From the NCBI GenBank assembly GCA_963921405.1, contig OY992884.1:61861391-61925390 (forward strand): a stretch of DNA of 64,000 nucleotides. Direction: 5' to 3'. Below are positions 33,625 to 44,402 of this stretch, piece after piece. Positions within the stretch are counted from its first letter, which is position 1. The number at the start of each line of letters is the position of its first letter. The notes under the pieces were generated by a model. The model was not told the origin of the DNA and ran no database searches. It saw only the letters and a list, made by a program, of their open reading frames with translations. The position numbers and the translations under genes were made by a program. Origin of the DNA: Cepaea hortensis (taxonomy: Eukaryota > Mollusca > Gastropoda > Stylommatophora > Helicidae).

Positions 33625-35145
33625 TTAACAACCATAGAGCGCATCGAAACCAAATATTTCGTCGTCTCTTAGTACTGATGTTCGTCTCGCTTCAATTATA
33701 CCATCATCACTATCCGTTGTTAACCTGTTGTTAAAGTACTCTGGTCTTAAGGTCATAAGGTCTTCTATTTTTCTTAAGTCACTTTCTGTCGTTGAATAAA
33801 TTCCCGCTATCTGTCTACTATTATTCTTCTTCTTAAATGAATTCTTTCCTTTATTTCCTTCATTTGCGTCGGTCTGCTCACTGTTTCCTGTCAACCTTAT
33901 ATAACGTTTACATTTCCCCATCTCGTCTTCAGATGACACACTGATAACAGTTCCTTCATCAGACTCATAATAATTCTCATAATAATTTACTGCAGATACG
34001 TCGACCCTACTCCCATAGTCGCCGTTAGAACATCTGCCTTTCTTTCTCTTTCTTGGTATTCGTCTCTTAGTTTTCCCTACTTTCTTGTCATATAAACTAG
34101 TATCTAGTTCTCTAGAGTCACTAACTAAAACTCTGTCCGTCTGTCCACCAGCAACTACACCGTACGAGGGAACATTACGCTTCAAGTCAGGATCTGTTCG
34201 TAGTGCAATTCTCTCATTCTCCGAATCATCAGTATTTATATCTGTTTCAGCATCACTATAACATGCGGCGGTGGAAATATCTTCTCCGTAACCTGAACTC
34301 TGACAGCCAATATTCCTACACCATTTGGGAATTAGTTTCATGTCTATACTTGAGGAACTTGACATGGCAGTACCTCTATTAACTATCATACTCCTATTTC
34401 TTCTTTCAATACCTCTCCTCTTTGGCTTCCTTTCGTCCTTGGTTTTCGTCTGTCTATCTTTCTTAACTTCAACCTTGTCTCTCTTAGTCAAGTGAGTTAG
34501 TTTTGACTGAGTTTTTATTAAGTCAGGTTGACTTCCCTTTGTTATCTTGCTGGCTGGTTGTACCTGGACTTTTTCCTCTTTTGCATCAATCTGTGTTTGT
34601 GTATTCCGTTCTATCGCTTCAATCATTTGTGTTTGAGTTTCTTGGTTTATTTTCTTTATCACCACCGTCGTTTTATTCTCCTGTCTACTAGTCATACTGG
34701 CAATCACCTTAGGAACAGTTGAATTTTCATTTACATGTTCAACTCTGTCTCTTACACCTGAGTTTAGATATTGTCTTTGTCTTTTTTCAAACCATTCTTC
34801 ACGTCTCCTCCTAGCATTTCTGCTATAGGACGGCCATTTCCATAACTTCTTGGAAAAGTCTCTCTCAGGACCACTCTTGTATCTATAACAGCTATACCAA
34901 TCTGACCTTTCAGTATTATGTCTGTTCTCACCGTCTTTTACTCTATACACATCAGGCCTTGGTTCGTAATAACCATATTGTCCATATTGTCTCCTGTCTT
35001 TATTAAGCATTGGCTGTCTCCTGTTATTCTTTCCTACTCTATTACAGTCTACCTTAAATCTATAAGGGTCTTGTCTAGTCGTTCTGTTCTTCAACGTTTC
35101 CACAAAATTTTCTACCTCATTAACTGCCTCTTTTAATTCTCCCAA
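33625..35145 (-). CDS. Element 1 conserved Gag-tail-like ORF
   Basis: 506 codons, highly charged: a predicted helical start (LKEAVNEVENFVETLK), a Tyr/Arg-rich basic region, KLWKWPSYS...REEWFEKRQRQY, two ETQTQ-type motifs (ETQTQ, NTQTQ), a Lys/Arg-rich middle, an acidic Ser/Asp patch, and a conserved end LRPEYFNN ... EIFGFDALYGC. The last block is also readable in element 3, and the middle blocks in elements 2 and 3. I find no capsid, protease or polymerase motif; the equivalent ORF of element 3 starts with a CCHC knuckle, so this is likely a nucleocapsid-derived protein. The frame opens at a TTG; the nearby ATG (35147-35149) is out of frame and the first in-frame ATG is about codon 46, so the true start is uncertain or was shifted by an indel. 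Confidence 0.75.
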   Translation of the reverse strand: MGELKEAVNEVENFVETLKNRTTRQDPYRFKVDCNRVGKNNRRQPMLNKDRRQYGQYGYYEPRPDVYRVKDGENRHNTERSDWYSCYRYKSGPERDFSKKLWKWPSYSRNARRRREEWFEKRQRQYLNSGVRDRVEHVNENSTVPKVIASMTSRQENKTTVVIKKINQETQTQMIEAIERNTQTQIDAKEEKVQVQPASKITKGSQPDLIKTQSKLTHLTKRDKVEVKKDRQTKTKDERKPKRRGIERRNRSMIVNRGTAMSSSSSIDMKLIPKWCRNIGCQSSGYGEDISTAACYSDAETDINTDDSENERIALRTDPDLKRNVPSYGVVAGGQTDRVLVSDSRELDTSLYDKKVGKTKRRIPRKRKKGRCSNGDYGSRVDVSAVNYYENYYESDEGTVISVSSEDEMGKCKRYIRLTGNSEQTDANEGNKGKNSFKKKNNSRQIAGIYSTTESDLRKIEDLMTLRPEYFNNRLTTDSDDGIIEARRTSVLRDDEIFGFDALYGC

Positions 35146-35149
35146 CCAT

Positions 35150-36193
35150 AGGTTTACAAATTACCCTATTCTCGGTTCCTGATCCAAACAAGACGTATCT
35201 TTCGCCGTCAGGTTGAATTCAAACGCCAAGAGTCTGTACCAGTTGAAGTTCAATCAATCGCAGAGTTCAGGTAGTCTGTCTCTTCCTCCAGGTAACTTCG
35301 TCTCTTCAGTTAGTTACTTCTCTTGGGATGCCTGGACAAAACTTCAACCCCTGGTTGGGTCCCGACCAGATTTCTGGCTTCTGACTTCGCCCCGGGTGGG
35401 GTACATCATCGACGTTTTGAGAAGGACTCAGAGGTAGCAGAGGTCAAAAGGTTAAGCTAGCGGCTTATAGATAGTCTGACTGCGTCAAACAAAACATAGG
35501 CCAATCAATGAAAGTATAAGCCACTCAGCTGCTGTCCTGGTTGTTAATGACCTTTTCCATTATTTTGACTTGACGACTCAATATGGAAAATTTTGAATTT
35601 TGGTCGGGTAAGTCTTAAAGTTTTTGTTTCTTTCGAGTAACCTCTGAAATTTTGGTTGGAGGCGAGTACTTGACTTGATAGAGTTATTAGAAACTTCTTG
35701 CTCACCTAAAACGACTCTTCAGTGGCTTGATTACCCAGGACCGACCTTCAGGAAAATTCCTGCTCGCTCGAGACAACGGTTAAACGGCTTGACCTTCAGG
35801 AAAACTTCTGCTCCTGACACGTCCGTTAGATGAATGGATAAGAGGAGTCGCCAGGATGGTGTTTACAGTTGACGCTCGCCGGTTTGATAACAACCGCAGG
35901 TGCCGCAACTCGTTATGGCCAGTTGTTTTTCACTTTTCTCTTGACGCCAATAAAATTTTGACAGCCAGTCTTGAAAAAGACTTACAGACAACCACCCCTG
36001 GGAGGGCTTTTGGTCGCTGTACTTTTTGCTGATAAGTTATTGGCCATTTTTCTAACTGCGCTTTGTTTCTGTTCAATCGTGCTGAAATGCTTCTGTCTCT
36101 TCAAGTTGTTGACGTAAATAGTCGTTTGTTGTGACTTCTGCCGAGACAACTAAAGATCCTGGAAATCCTGGTTCTTAGGCTCCATTTCGTTTA
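35150..36193 (-). other. Element 1 5' leader
   Basis: Non-coding leader between 5' LTR and ORF. Contains CCCCTGGTTGGG at about 35349, a motif shared with the leaders of elements 2 and 3. A candidate primer-binding site starts TGGAGCC, about 10 bases inside the 5' LTR on the minus strand; I cannot assign the tRNA. Confidence 0.6.
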
Positions 36194-36441
36194 TGTAACG
36201 AAGCCAACTCATAACAGATGACTGGAGTCAGTTAGTTCTTTTGTACAAATACTTTATTCATCTTGATGGCAGCTGGAACCTAACGTGACGACCCTTCCAT
36301 TCGGTATCTTGATGTTAACTGCCCCTTTGACAACAAACTACGTCACGGCTTGAGCATCCCTCCTCTCGTTCTCCTCTGATGCTCAATCGTGCTGTAGCCG
36401 TTTCCCATCTAAATACTCCCAATTCCCCCACTACTGTTACA
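36194..36441 (-). repeat. Element 1 5' LTR
   Basis: Identical to the other LTR except one A/G difference (CACGACTT versus CACGGCTT). Confidence 0.95.
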
Positions 36442-37035
36442 AACCATTAAGGCCTGTGGCATGTTTATGCTTGTAGCTATGGCTTGCAATCGCATTTTCC
36501 TCATGTTGGACTGGTAGTACATGGTTCCATTTCCCCGCTACTGAGTGAGGGTGTGGGGGACACTGTGAGCTGTGAAATTTGCACGGAATGCTGTTACATC
36601 TGTCCTGTACAGTGACCTGCATGTTTGGAACAATGGCTACCGGCTGTTGCTGAATTGACTGATTTGCCTTTTCAGTTCACGGGTGCATTTTTCAGGAGAC
36701 TCCTGGGAGACGGTACCGAAGCTGCAGAGTTCGTGCTTTGTGCGACACTTTTGGCAGGTCGCCCTGCAGAGAAAGACCGAGCTTTTTGAGAAAACCTGGT
36801 CTTTCTGGTGACTGCCGAGTCCATCGACGATGAACTGTGGTTTTCGTAGATGACATTTGTGTTGGTATTCTGGTGGCAGCATTGAGCACAGTGTACCTGT
36901 GCAGGCTGTTGGATTGCCGAGACTCCTGTCTATTCCACTTTTCACATTGGACAGTGGGAAGTATTTTGTGTGATATTCACTGGCACAGGAATGGAGCATA
37001 ATGGGGATGACTTGTTGCCGTGAAGTTGGAACCTC
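36442..37035 (+). mobile_element. (CTAA)-tailed retroposon A3, 3' fragment
   Basis: Continues the copy cut at 29357 and ends GTTGCCGTGAAGTTGGAACC with a short CTAA tail. A 120-codon antisense frame is present in several copies of the family but lacks any recognised motif. Confidence 0.8.
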
Positions 37036-37589
37036 AATTAACTAACTAATTCTCCCCTTTCTCCATTATACAATTCTCTTATATACTCATTCCACATCTT
37101 CATTATAGCACCTTCCTCCAATAATATCTTTCCTGTTTTTGATTTCAAACACCCTGTATTTATTATTATTTCTCTTCCTGTAAGCACACCGATTTTTCTG
37201 TGCATACTTTTTTGATCTTTAATGGAATTTAATTCATTTTTTTTTTCATTGCTTTTTTAACCACCATTATTTTGCCTCACACATTTATCTCTTATTTCTT
37301 TATTTATCTTAGCATACTCGTAATTTTTATTCTGTTTCCTTTTGCCATCAGCATTAAGATTTCTTCATTCGTCCATTTTTTCTTAGCTTTTTGGCTTCTC
37401 TCCGGTAATATTTCTTTGCTAGTTTGATGAATGGAGTCCCTTAATATTTCCCATTGTTCATTTATACTCTGTATTTTAGCTACTGCATTGTACCTATTTT
37501 TCACAGCCACTCTGTATTGTTCTTGAGTTTCTTTCAGAACCTCTTTGTTAAGTCTCAAGTTTTTAACCATTTTTCCCCCTCTCGGTGTG
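37036..37589 (-). pseudogene. LINE fragment upstream of the reverse-transcriptase core
   Basis: The minus frame from about 37580 to 37304 reads LNKEVLKETQEQYRVAVKNR ... KKKWTNEEILMLM, the region between endonuclease and reverse transcriptase of APE-type LINEs. It continues toward 37036 with stops. It is the 5' continuation of the LINE at 28185-29329, displaced by the retroposon and element 1. Confidence 0.65.
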
Positions 37590-37851
37590 TTTTGGTACCT
37601 GATGACTAGAGTTGCAGCACAGAAAGTTCGCCCGACTGCTGTGGTAAGCCTGTCCCGCAGACATTGCATTACGTCATCTCCTCGGAAGGTAGCTGGATGA
37701 ATACCTTGAGTTTAGGTACTGTAGTTACTTCAGATTTCGGTTTGGGGTGTTGGCAGTGGCGCTTTATAAATCCTGTGGAGTACCCATTCAGGTTTAAGGC
37801 ATTCTTCAGAGTTTCAAATTCCTCTGTCAGTGTGTCCGGTGTCACCACAGC
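37590..37851 (-). pseudogene. Penelope-like element, inverted 5' segment
   Basis: Minus-strand codons read ETLKNALNLNGYSTGFIKRH and KPKSEVTTVPKLKVFIQLP, the stretch between reverse transcriptase and GIY-YIG nuclease in Penelope-like elements, then (after a one-step frameshift) RDRLTTAVGRTFCAATLVIR. It abuts the plus-strand segment head to head and overlaps its content by about 54 bp. Confidence 0.75.
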
Positions 37852-38305
37852 AGTCGGGCGAACTTTCTGTGCTGCAACTCTAGTCATCAGGTACCGAAAC
37901 ACACCGATCCCCACCCCAGCAGTAAAAGAACATGTAGCTTTGTACGCCAAATCAAATTGTATTTACCAATTTACATGCAGATGCGAGGCCATCTACATAG
38001 GTAGAACTGAGCGACAGTTACATTGCAGGGTTTCGGAACACATTCCGAATTAGTTGGACAAGATACTACACACAGAAGATGGTAGCCTAGGCAGGCCGGC
38101 ACACCGGAACAGTCCAGCTTCATCGGTCGGGAGACATGTGCTCGAGAGCGGTCACGTTGTTGAAAGTAACAGTGCCTTCCGTGTTTTGTTCAACACACAA
38201 AGTAGTCGATTGTTAAAGTTTGCTGAAGCTATAATAATCAACCTTCGTAAGCCGTCCTTGTGCAAGCAGAAAGACATGTTAGTCAGCTTAAAATTACCGT
38301 GGTAG
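37852..38305 (+). pseudogene. Penelope-like element, GIY-YIG endonuclease segment
   Basis: Begins within TTAVGRTFCAATLVIRYRNT and continues to the GIY-YIG domain: CIYQFTCRCEAIYIGRTERQ, then RVSEH. A TAG at 38051-38053 breaks the frame, after which the domain continues (SVGRHVLESGHVVES ... EAIIINLRKPSL) to a stop at 38305. The reverse-transcriptase core is missing. The nuclease would normally cut target DNA for retrotransposition. Confidence 0.8.
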
Positions 38306-38394
38306 ACAATCGACATTACTGTGCGAACATGTGTATATTTCAGTTTGAAGGATTTATCTAGTTAATTCACGTAAGTTGTGTGATTTCTGCAGTA

Positions 38395-38441
38395 TGTACC
38401 TGACGAGATGCAGCGAAATATGCCAGGCAATAAATCGTGCA
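38395..38441 (+). ncRNA. Degenerate hammerhead ribozyme candidate in Penelope 3' region
   Basis: CTGACGA (38400-38406), GAAA (38415-38418) and ATC (38434-38436) are in the right order. TGTAC (38395-38399) pairs with GTGCA (38437-38441) as stem I with one G-U. Stem II is only one certain pair (GATGCAGC) and stem III is irregular, so activity is doubtful. Penelope-like elements are known to carry hammerheads. Confidence 0.35.
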
Positions 38442-38460
38442 ATCTATTGTTTGTGTCTTC

Positions 38461-38566
38461 GTTATTCAAATTCATCACAAGAAAACATTGTTTTGAAATG
38501 TAAATCCTTCTCTGAGTTCTTGAAGGCTACAGTGCGGTAATCAATTTCCGTTTTTAATCTGTTCCT
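38461..38566 (-). pseudogene. hAT transposase fragment beyond element 2
   Basis: On the minus strand this continues the hAT frame broken at 46068: the codon phase is preserved across element 2 when one GATC is counted. It reads on for about 35 codons before a stop. The dimerisation domain that should follow is absent; the Penelope fragment begins instead. Confidence 0.55.
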
Positions 38567-38570
38567 GATC

Positions 38571-38834
38571 TGTAACAATACGGTACAGAGGATCAACAAG
38601 TAACTTCTGATGTATTCATTTTAAAACAGCTTTATTGGTTCATGTCGGCCGATATAAAATCCAGAGACCACTAAATGTGATGTTGTCCTGTCTTGTCCCT
38701 GCTCTAATGGTAACTACCCAAAACAACCTACGTCACGACTTGAGCATCCTTCTTACTGTTCTATCAGGATGCTCAAGCGTGCTCCAATCCTGCACACCTA
38801 AGCTAATAACAGATATGATATTCATTCTGCTACA
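38571..38834 (-). repeat. Element 2 3' LTR
   Basis: Starts TGTAACAATACG and ends TTCTGCTACA. Contains the perfect inverted pair CTTGAGCATCC (38739-38749) and GGATGCTCAAG (38767-38777). Confidence 0.95.
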
Positions 38835-38875
38835 CCTCCCTTTCTTTAAAAAGACTTTTCTTCTTCAAAAGTCTT
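38835..38875 (-). promoter_or_regulatory. Polypurine tract and hairpin, element 2
   Basis: Stem AAGACTTTT (38851-38859) with AAAAGTCTT (38867-38875), 16 bp from the LTR; the purine tract lies between. Confidence 0.75.
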
Positions 38876-41800
38876 AACTCCTAACCCCTTTTTCTCTCCT
38901 TCCCCCCATAATTTCTCTAAACTAACTCTATCTTAAGTAAATATTTCCTTCTAATTATACCTCATCCCCGTGCCGCATAGCAAACCACTATGAACTTCTT
39001 CTTCGTTTCTGACTCTTCATAACATATATTATTTACATATCCTATCACACAAAAAAACTCTTGTATAGGTATCTATTATACCTCAATAACATATATATAA
39101 TAATCATAACACATATGGGTACCTTTGTGAAATACTTCTTCTTCTTCTCTTCATAAGCAATCCGCTTAAACCCTCTTTTCACGATCTCAAAATTTCAAAA
39201 CGCCGTACTCTTTTGATACCAACTCCCTATTGTCATCACCAACATTACTAATTCTCCACTTTCAATCAACCTGAGAACACTCACACATGATAGGAAGACA
39301 AGGAATCGGTGCGCACCGGAGATTCAAAGAAGTAGAACTCTTTCTCACAAAAACCACACTCACCTAAACCACACTCACCTGTACCCCCCTATGTCACCTG
39401 AGACTTTATGTAATAAAGTCTAAAACAATTATTTGTCTTCCACAGTTCACTTATACCACTTATTATGGCAACAGTTTACGCTGCTATCTACAGCATCAAA
39501 TACCAACCATCAAAAATATTCACTCCCAAATGTCTATATATTACAGACAGTACACAATTAAAAAGGTCCATCATCCCTCAAGACTTCTTCCCACATTATA
39601 CACATCACCTCACATAATTAACCTTCTCTTATACCCCTCTCAGAATTCTCTCTTAATCTCGCCGAAAATTTCAGCAACCCACTAATGTCCATTTATTATG
39701 GGCATATCTACTAAAACCTCTACTTGTCAATTTATGCCGTTATCAACAGCAACCATATACTGCCCCTGAACTCATGTCTGTGACCTTCTAACCCCTCACT
39801 GTTTGCAATTAACGTTATTCTATCTCAGTCCATATATCACGGACCTCCCAAAACCTGACATTTTATCTATGTTCACTGACAATGTTCATTTCTCATTAAC
39901 ACACTTACACCCCTTTTCCATTGTACTGATATCCACAGTATATAATTATTCTTCGGAGTAAAACATGGGATTCAATTCATGTTTTACTAATTGCCTTCGC
40001 ACGTTACCCACTTCTTCTTCTATAAGCCAGCAATCTCGTGTCTCTTATTAAGTTTCTATTACATCATGGCTCTAAATCCATGTTAACTTGCGACCCCGTG
40101 GAAACCATGTTCTAAACTTTCCCCACATTTACCCCACTGCTATATACATTAGTTACGTTAATCTTCTCTTCCCCAATATGGCATCCAATCCATATATATT
40201 CAATCAATGCTGACTTAATGCATCTCCTATTTTTTAACTCCCGCAGAACCCCTTTTCTTGAGTAGTAACCCCATTTAAGTATGGCATATATTTCCACAAC
40301 TTCGCAGCCACTATATCATTAACCTCTCAACGCTGACTATCACAGCAAACTTGCTAACAGAATATACCCATGAACCTATTATTCACTAAGAGAATGTGTC
40401 TCTCTACTAGACCTCAGTAGTTTATTAACTATTTTCTGAACGAAGGGCTCTATATAAAGCCCCGTGTATTGTTTTTATACTGGACAAAACCATAACTGTT
40501 TGTAAATTAAACTTAACTTAACTAATTTCTAACATATTTATAAACAAGGTAATTCTTATTCAACACACAAGATAATTCACCTAAATTATGAGTTAAGCGA
40601 AATAAAATCATAACAGGACATCATACCCACCCCCCCCCCCCCCAAGTTTTTAAATATTATTTTACTTTCCCCATATCAATTAAAGGTATCAACTCATTCA
40701 AAGAAAAACATATTTCAGAATAATATAACATACATCCTATCCATTGTTAGTCTCTTTTATGGACTAACAATAACTTATTTATCTATTAGTAAAACTCAAC
40801 AAATTCAATTTTAAAATCAAATGTCAATCATTCTACAAAACCAAGTCAATAAAAAAATAATATAACATACCATATATGATGCATTGAAAGCTCAAATTCA
40901 ATAAAAACAGCTATCTTCTCACCAAAGAGAACGAGAACCTTTTTCAAAAAAATAATTCACATAGAATTAACTACTTACTTTAAGTAACCAAACAACATTG
41001 GACTCTTCATTGGAGCTCAAATTCAATAAAAACAGCTATCTTCTCACCAAAGAGAACGAGAACCTTTTTCAAAAAAATAATTCACATAGAATTAACTACT
41101 TACTTTAAGTAACCAAACAACATTGGACTCTTCTACGAACCAATGTAATACATATCTATTCACTACAAGCGCTACTCTTACAACCGTAATAAAAACACTC
41201 AATGCTAGGCAATTACCCTGCATTAATCAAAAAAAAAATATATATATATATATCTGTTACCTACAGACCAATTCCTAACTTAGAACAATATCTGTTCTCT
41301 CAACAAAAGTCATTAATTAATAAATGACTGTACTTTTTCTGGAAGTTAAGCATTGATTATTTCCCCTCTCAACATTCTATCTTTTGCAAACTAAGTCCTA
41401 ACACATCCCAATATTTGGAATATAAATCTAAACAACCACTGTAAACTACAGGTCAAATCATTTTATCCAGTACTAGTGTTTCCCCTAGATTTTCACTAAG
41501 AATTACTACAACTTCTACCGTTAACTACGGTATCTCCACCATGTTACCACCAGCAAAAAAACTTGTCTATTTACTATAGACCTCACCTATGCCTCTATCT
41601 ACTGTACCAACAACTAATTCTACTTTTAAGTCTCTCTTCTACCCGACGCAACTAACCAACGTATCATTACTTTCCAACATCTCACAACAACCACTCTAAG
41701 CTATCCTCAAGTCTCTCTTAGCATTCTCACACCGTGACGATAGTCAAACCAGTCACACTTATTGGAACACCTTCTATAGTGCTCTATTTGTAATGCTCCG

Positions 41801-43003
41801 ACGTTCATTTAGCTAATCACTTTCTCTCCTTCTCTTGCTTACTCATATTTATCGGGACTCTATCAGAAACAATAACCAACACCGCACATGACTAACGACA
41901 AACCTCACTCCTACTGGGCAAATCATATTCTCTCATTTCTCTGTATCAGGCATTCTTGCTTCGATATGTCTCTGCCAACACTACTAAATCTGTTTCATGA
42001 AACATCATTCAAAATGTTAACTCTCTTTCCGCCAGCCTGTCATACAATTTTCATTAATTCTGTCTAACTTCAGACATTTTAAACAAAAGACCTCACAAAT
42101 TTTTAATCATGTTCTTTCCACCTCTCAATTTTCATATACTCAGTTACTCTATGCTCCACGTTTTATCAACGTCACTTATCAGTCACTCTTCGCATATTCA
42201 CACGGTATTCGCATTTTATGTTTGCTCAGACAGTGATACACAACCTCGCTCTCATCTCACGACTACTCTCGCATCGCGACAACCTGACGTGTCCATACCA
42301 TTACTTGAAAAAAAAAATTTAGACGCCAATTCAACATTCCAGCAATCACTCACCACAGTCTAAGCGTGTCAATCTCCTCCACACACATTGACACAAGATA
42401 TATCAAACGCGGAACTATTACTAATCGCTTGACAACATTTTATCCATGTACTCCACTTAGATGGCGTCTCAAAACCTCACTCTTACTTCACTCATCGCGA
42501 CGAACACCTGTTTGTCTACAGTTATACTCACGTACAGACAACGCATAACCTGACGAATTACTCAACAGGACTTTCACAATTCAACTGCTTTCTTATTTCA
42601 TTCAATCATCATAATGCCACTATTCTCCGTCCTACTTAATTCTCCACTCCGACAGTCAACTACTCATTCACCCTATCTTAACCTCCTCACTAGTTCATAA
42701 TATTTCTTCGCGCTATTTTCAGGCTATGACATCCGCATTACCCAATCGTCATCACTATTCTATGACTCCTTTATCTCTCAAAATAACCTATACAATACAT
42801 CAATTCTCGACATCACACATTACTTATAGTGATTCTCCACTATTTTCCACAGCAACACCACCTTTGAGTCGAAATTTGAGCCTCATCAAACTTGAGTTAT
42901 TCCACCCAACAAAATATCCAGTCTTCACGTATTAGTTAATTCTTATTTAAATATAACCATGGTCTTATCGACTTCATGAGACTTCTAGCCCCATCCAGCG
43001 ACG
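38876..43003 (-). other. Element 2 non-coding interior
   Basis: Collinear with element 1. Hairpins at 39401-39421, 39480-39494, 39531-39549, 39828-39844, 39924-39940, 39961-39986, 40332-40346, 40743-40771 and 41516-41532; palindrome CGGTGCGCACCG at 39307-39318; C run at 40630-40643. No coding frame. The region matching the C-terminal end of the element 1 ORF is missing. Confidence 0.75.
40889..41138. repeat. 125-bp tandem duplication in element 2
   Basis: AGCTCAAATTCAATAAAAAC starts both copies, at 40889 and 41014; copies are nearly identical, so the duplication is recent. It doubles a hairpin of the TTCTC/GAGAA type. Confidence 0.9.
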
Positions 43004-43066
43004 CTTCATACTTCTGCTGTTCTCGTTTTTTACTTTCTACTAGGCAAACATCTTTCTTTTTGGAAG

Positions 43067-43130
<64 letters not shown>

Positions 43131-43355
43131 TAGGTATTCGTCTCCTAGCCTTCCCTACTTTCCTGTCATATATACTGGTTTCTTGTTCTAAAGAGTCACC
43201 CACTAAAATTATGTCTGTCTGTCTACTAGCAACCACACCGTATGAGGGAACATCACGCTTCGAGTCAGGATCTGCTCGTAGTGCAGACTGCTTCATACTT
43301 CTGCTGTTCTCGTTTTTTACTTTCTACTAGGCAAACATCTTTCTTTTTGGAAGTA

Positions 43356-43427
<72 letters not shown>

Positions 43428-43577
43428 TATTCGTCTCCTAGCCTTCCCTACTTTCCTGTCATATATACTGGTTTCTTGTTCTAAAGAGTCACCCACTAAA
43501 ATTCTGTCTGTCTGTCTACTAGCAACCATACCGTATGAGGGAACATCACGCTTCGAGTCAGGATCTGCTCGTAGTGC
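43004..43577. repeat. 287-bp tandem duplication with two (CT)n tracts
   Basis: CTTCATACTTCTGCTGTTCT starts copies at 43004 and 43291. Each has a (TC)n run (43069-43127 and 43359-43424) inside the ORF remnant, giving Arg-Glu repeats in the minus frame. Confidence 0.9.
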
Positions 43578-44402
43578 AATCCTCTCATTCTCTGAATCAT
43601 CAGTATCTGTAGTTGTTTCATCAGCGCAGTATTTACTACAATATGCGGCGGTAGAGGTAGAAATATCTTCTCCATAACCTGAACTCTCACACTTAATATT
43701 TCTACACCATTTAGGGATTAATTTAATGTCTATACCTGAGGAACTTGGCATAGCAGTAGGACCTTTATTAACTATCATACTATTCCTTTCCCTAATACTT
43801 TTCCGCACCTGTCTTTTAACATCTTTGGTGCTTGTCTGCCTATCTTCTGTCTTAGGTTGTTCAACCTCTGTACCAGTGTCTCTCTTTGTCACTTAATCAA
43901 TCGACGTCTGAGTACTCTTTTCCACACTACTGCCTGGTTGCGTCTGTGTCTCTCTTTTTTGTCTGACACATAAGACTGAAGATACCTCCTGACTACCCAA
44001 AATCTTATCTGTGTTTCTTTCTCTGTTACTCAACCTTGCTACCGAATATCGCAACTGTCTGATCTGAAACCAGTTCTCTCGCAAGGCTTTTGCGTTTTCA
44101 CTATTTGAAGGCAAAGACCACTGTTTCCTTTTCTGACCATTACTAATTCCTATATATCTCTGTGTCTCACTCTTATCTGCTTCCATATGTATATGGTTGA
44201 TAACTTTCAAATTGCAACCAGACTGGTTATCATTTCTATTGGACCTGTCTACCTCAATACGTCTCATACCTGTCTTGTGCTCTGTTCGTTCAAGCGTCTG
44301 CCTCTTTATCAATTCTATCATAGACGAAATTCTATCTACGTCCATTTTTAAGCCATCCATCAACTCTGTCACACGTCCTAACTTCCTATAAAAGATTTCC
44401 AT
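43300..44402 (-). pseudogene. Element 2 Gag-tail-like ORF, broken
   Basis: ATG at 44400-44402. The first 169 codons include a helical start, QWSLPSNSENAKALRENWFQ and ETQTQ, and end at an in-frame TAA (43893-43895). The same frame continues 190 codons with blocks shared with element 1 (MIVNKG, IDIKLIPKWCRNI, SSGYGEDIST, DDSENERIALR, DVPSYG, DRILVGDS) until a (CT)n expansion turns the basic region into Arg-Glu repeats and the frame ends. The conserved C-terminus is lost. Confidence 0.75.

Larger units (their letters stand above)
29358..36441 (-). mobile_element. LTR retrotransposon element 1, no pol
   Basis: 7084 bp bounded by 248-bp direct LTRs differing at one position, with target duplication AACC (29354-29357 and 36442-36445). 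Polarity is minus: the purine-rich tract AGAAAAAATAGGGAGG abuts the LTR at 29605, and the 5' LTR is 36194-36441. Inside are one long ORF near the 5' end (33625-35145), about 1 kb of leader and about 4 kb of non-coding interior. No protease, reverse transcriptase, integrase or envelope motif is visible in any frame. The young LTRs with no pol argue for mobilisation in trans. The 4-bp duplication and the zinc knuckle of element 3 suggest Ty3-like ancestry; this is tentative. Confidence 0.9.

Noticed and set aside
36637..36999. 120-codon antisense frame, also seen at 56360-56695
   Set aside because: Lies antisense in the (CTAA)-tailed retroposon; no domain, frames differ between copies by indels. 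Probably incidental, mentioned only as a curiosity.
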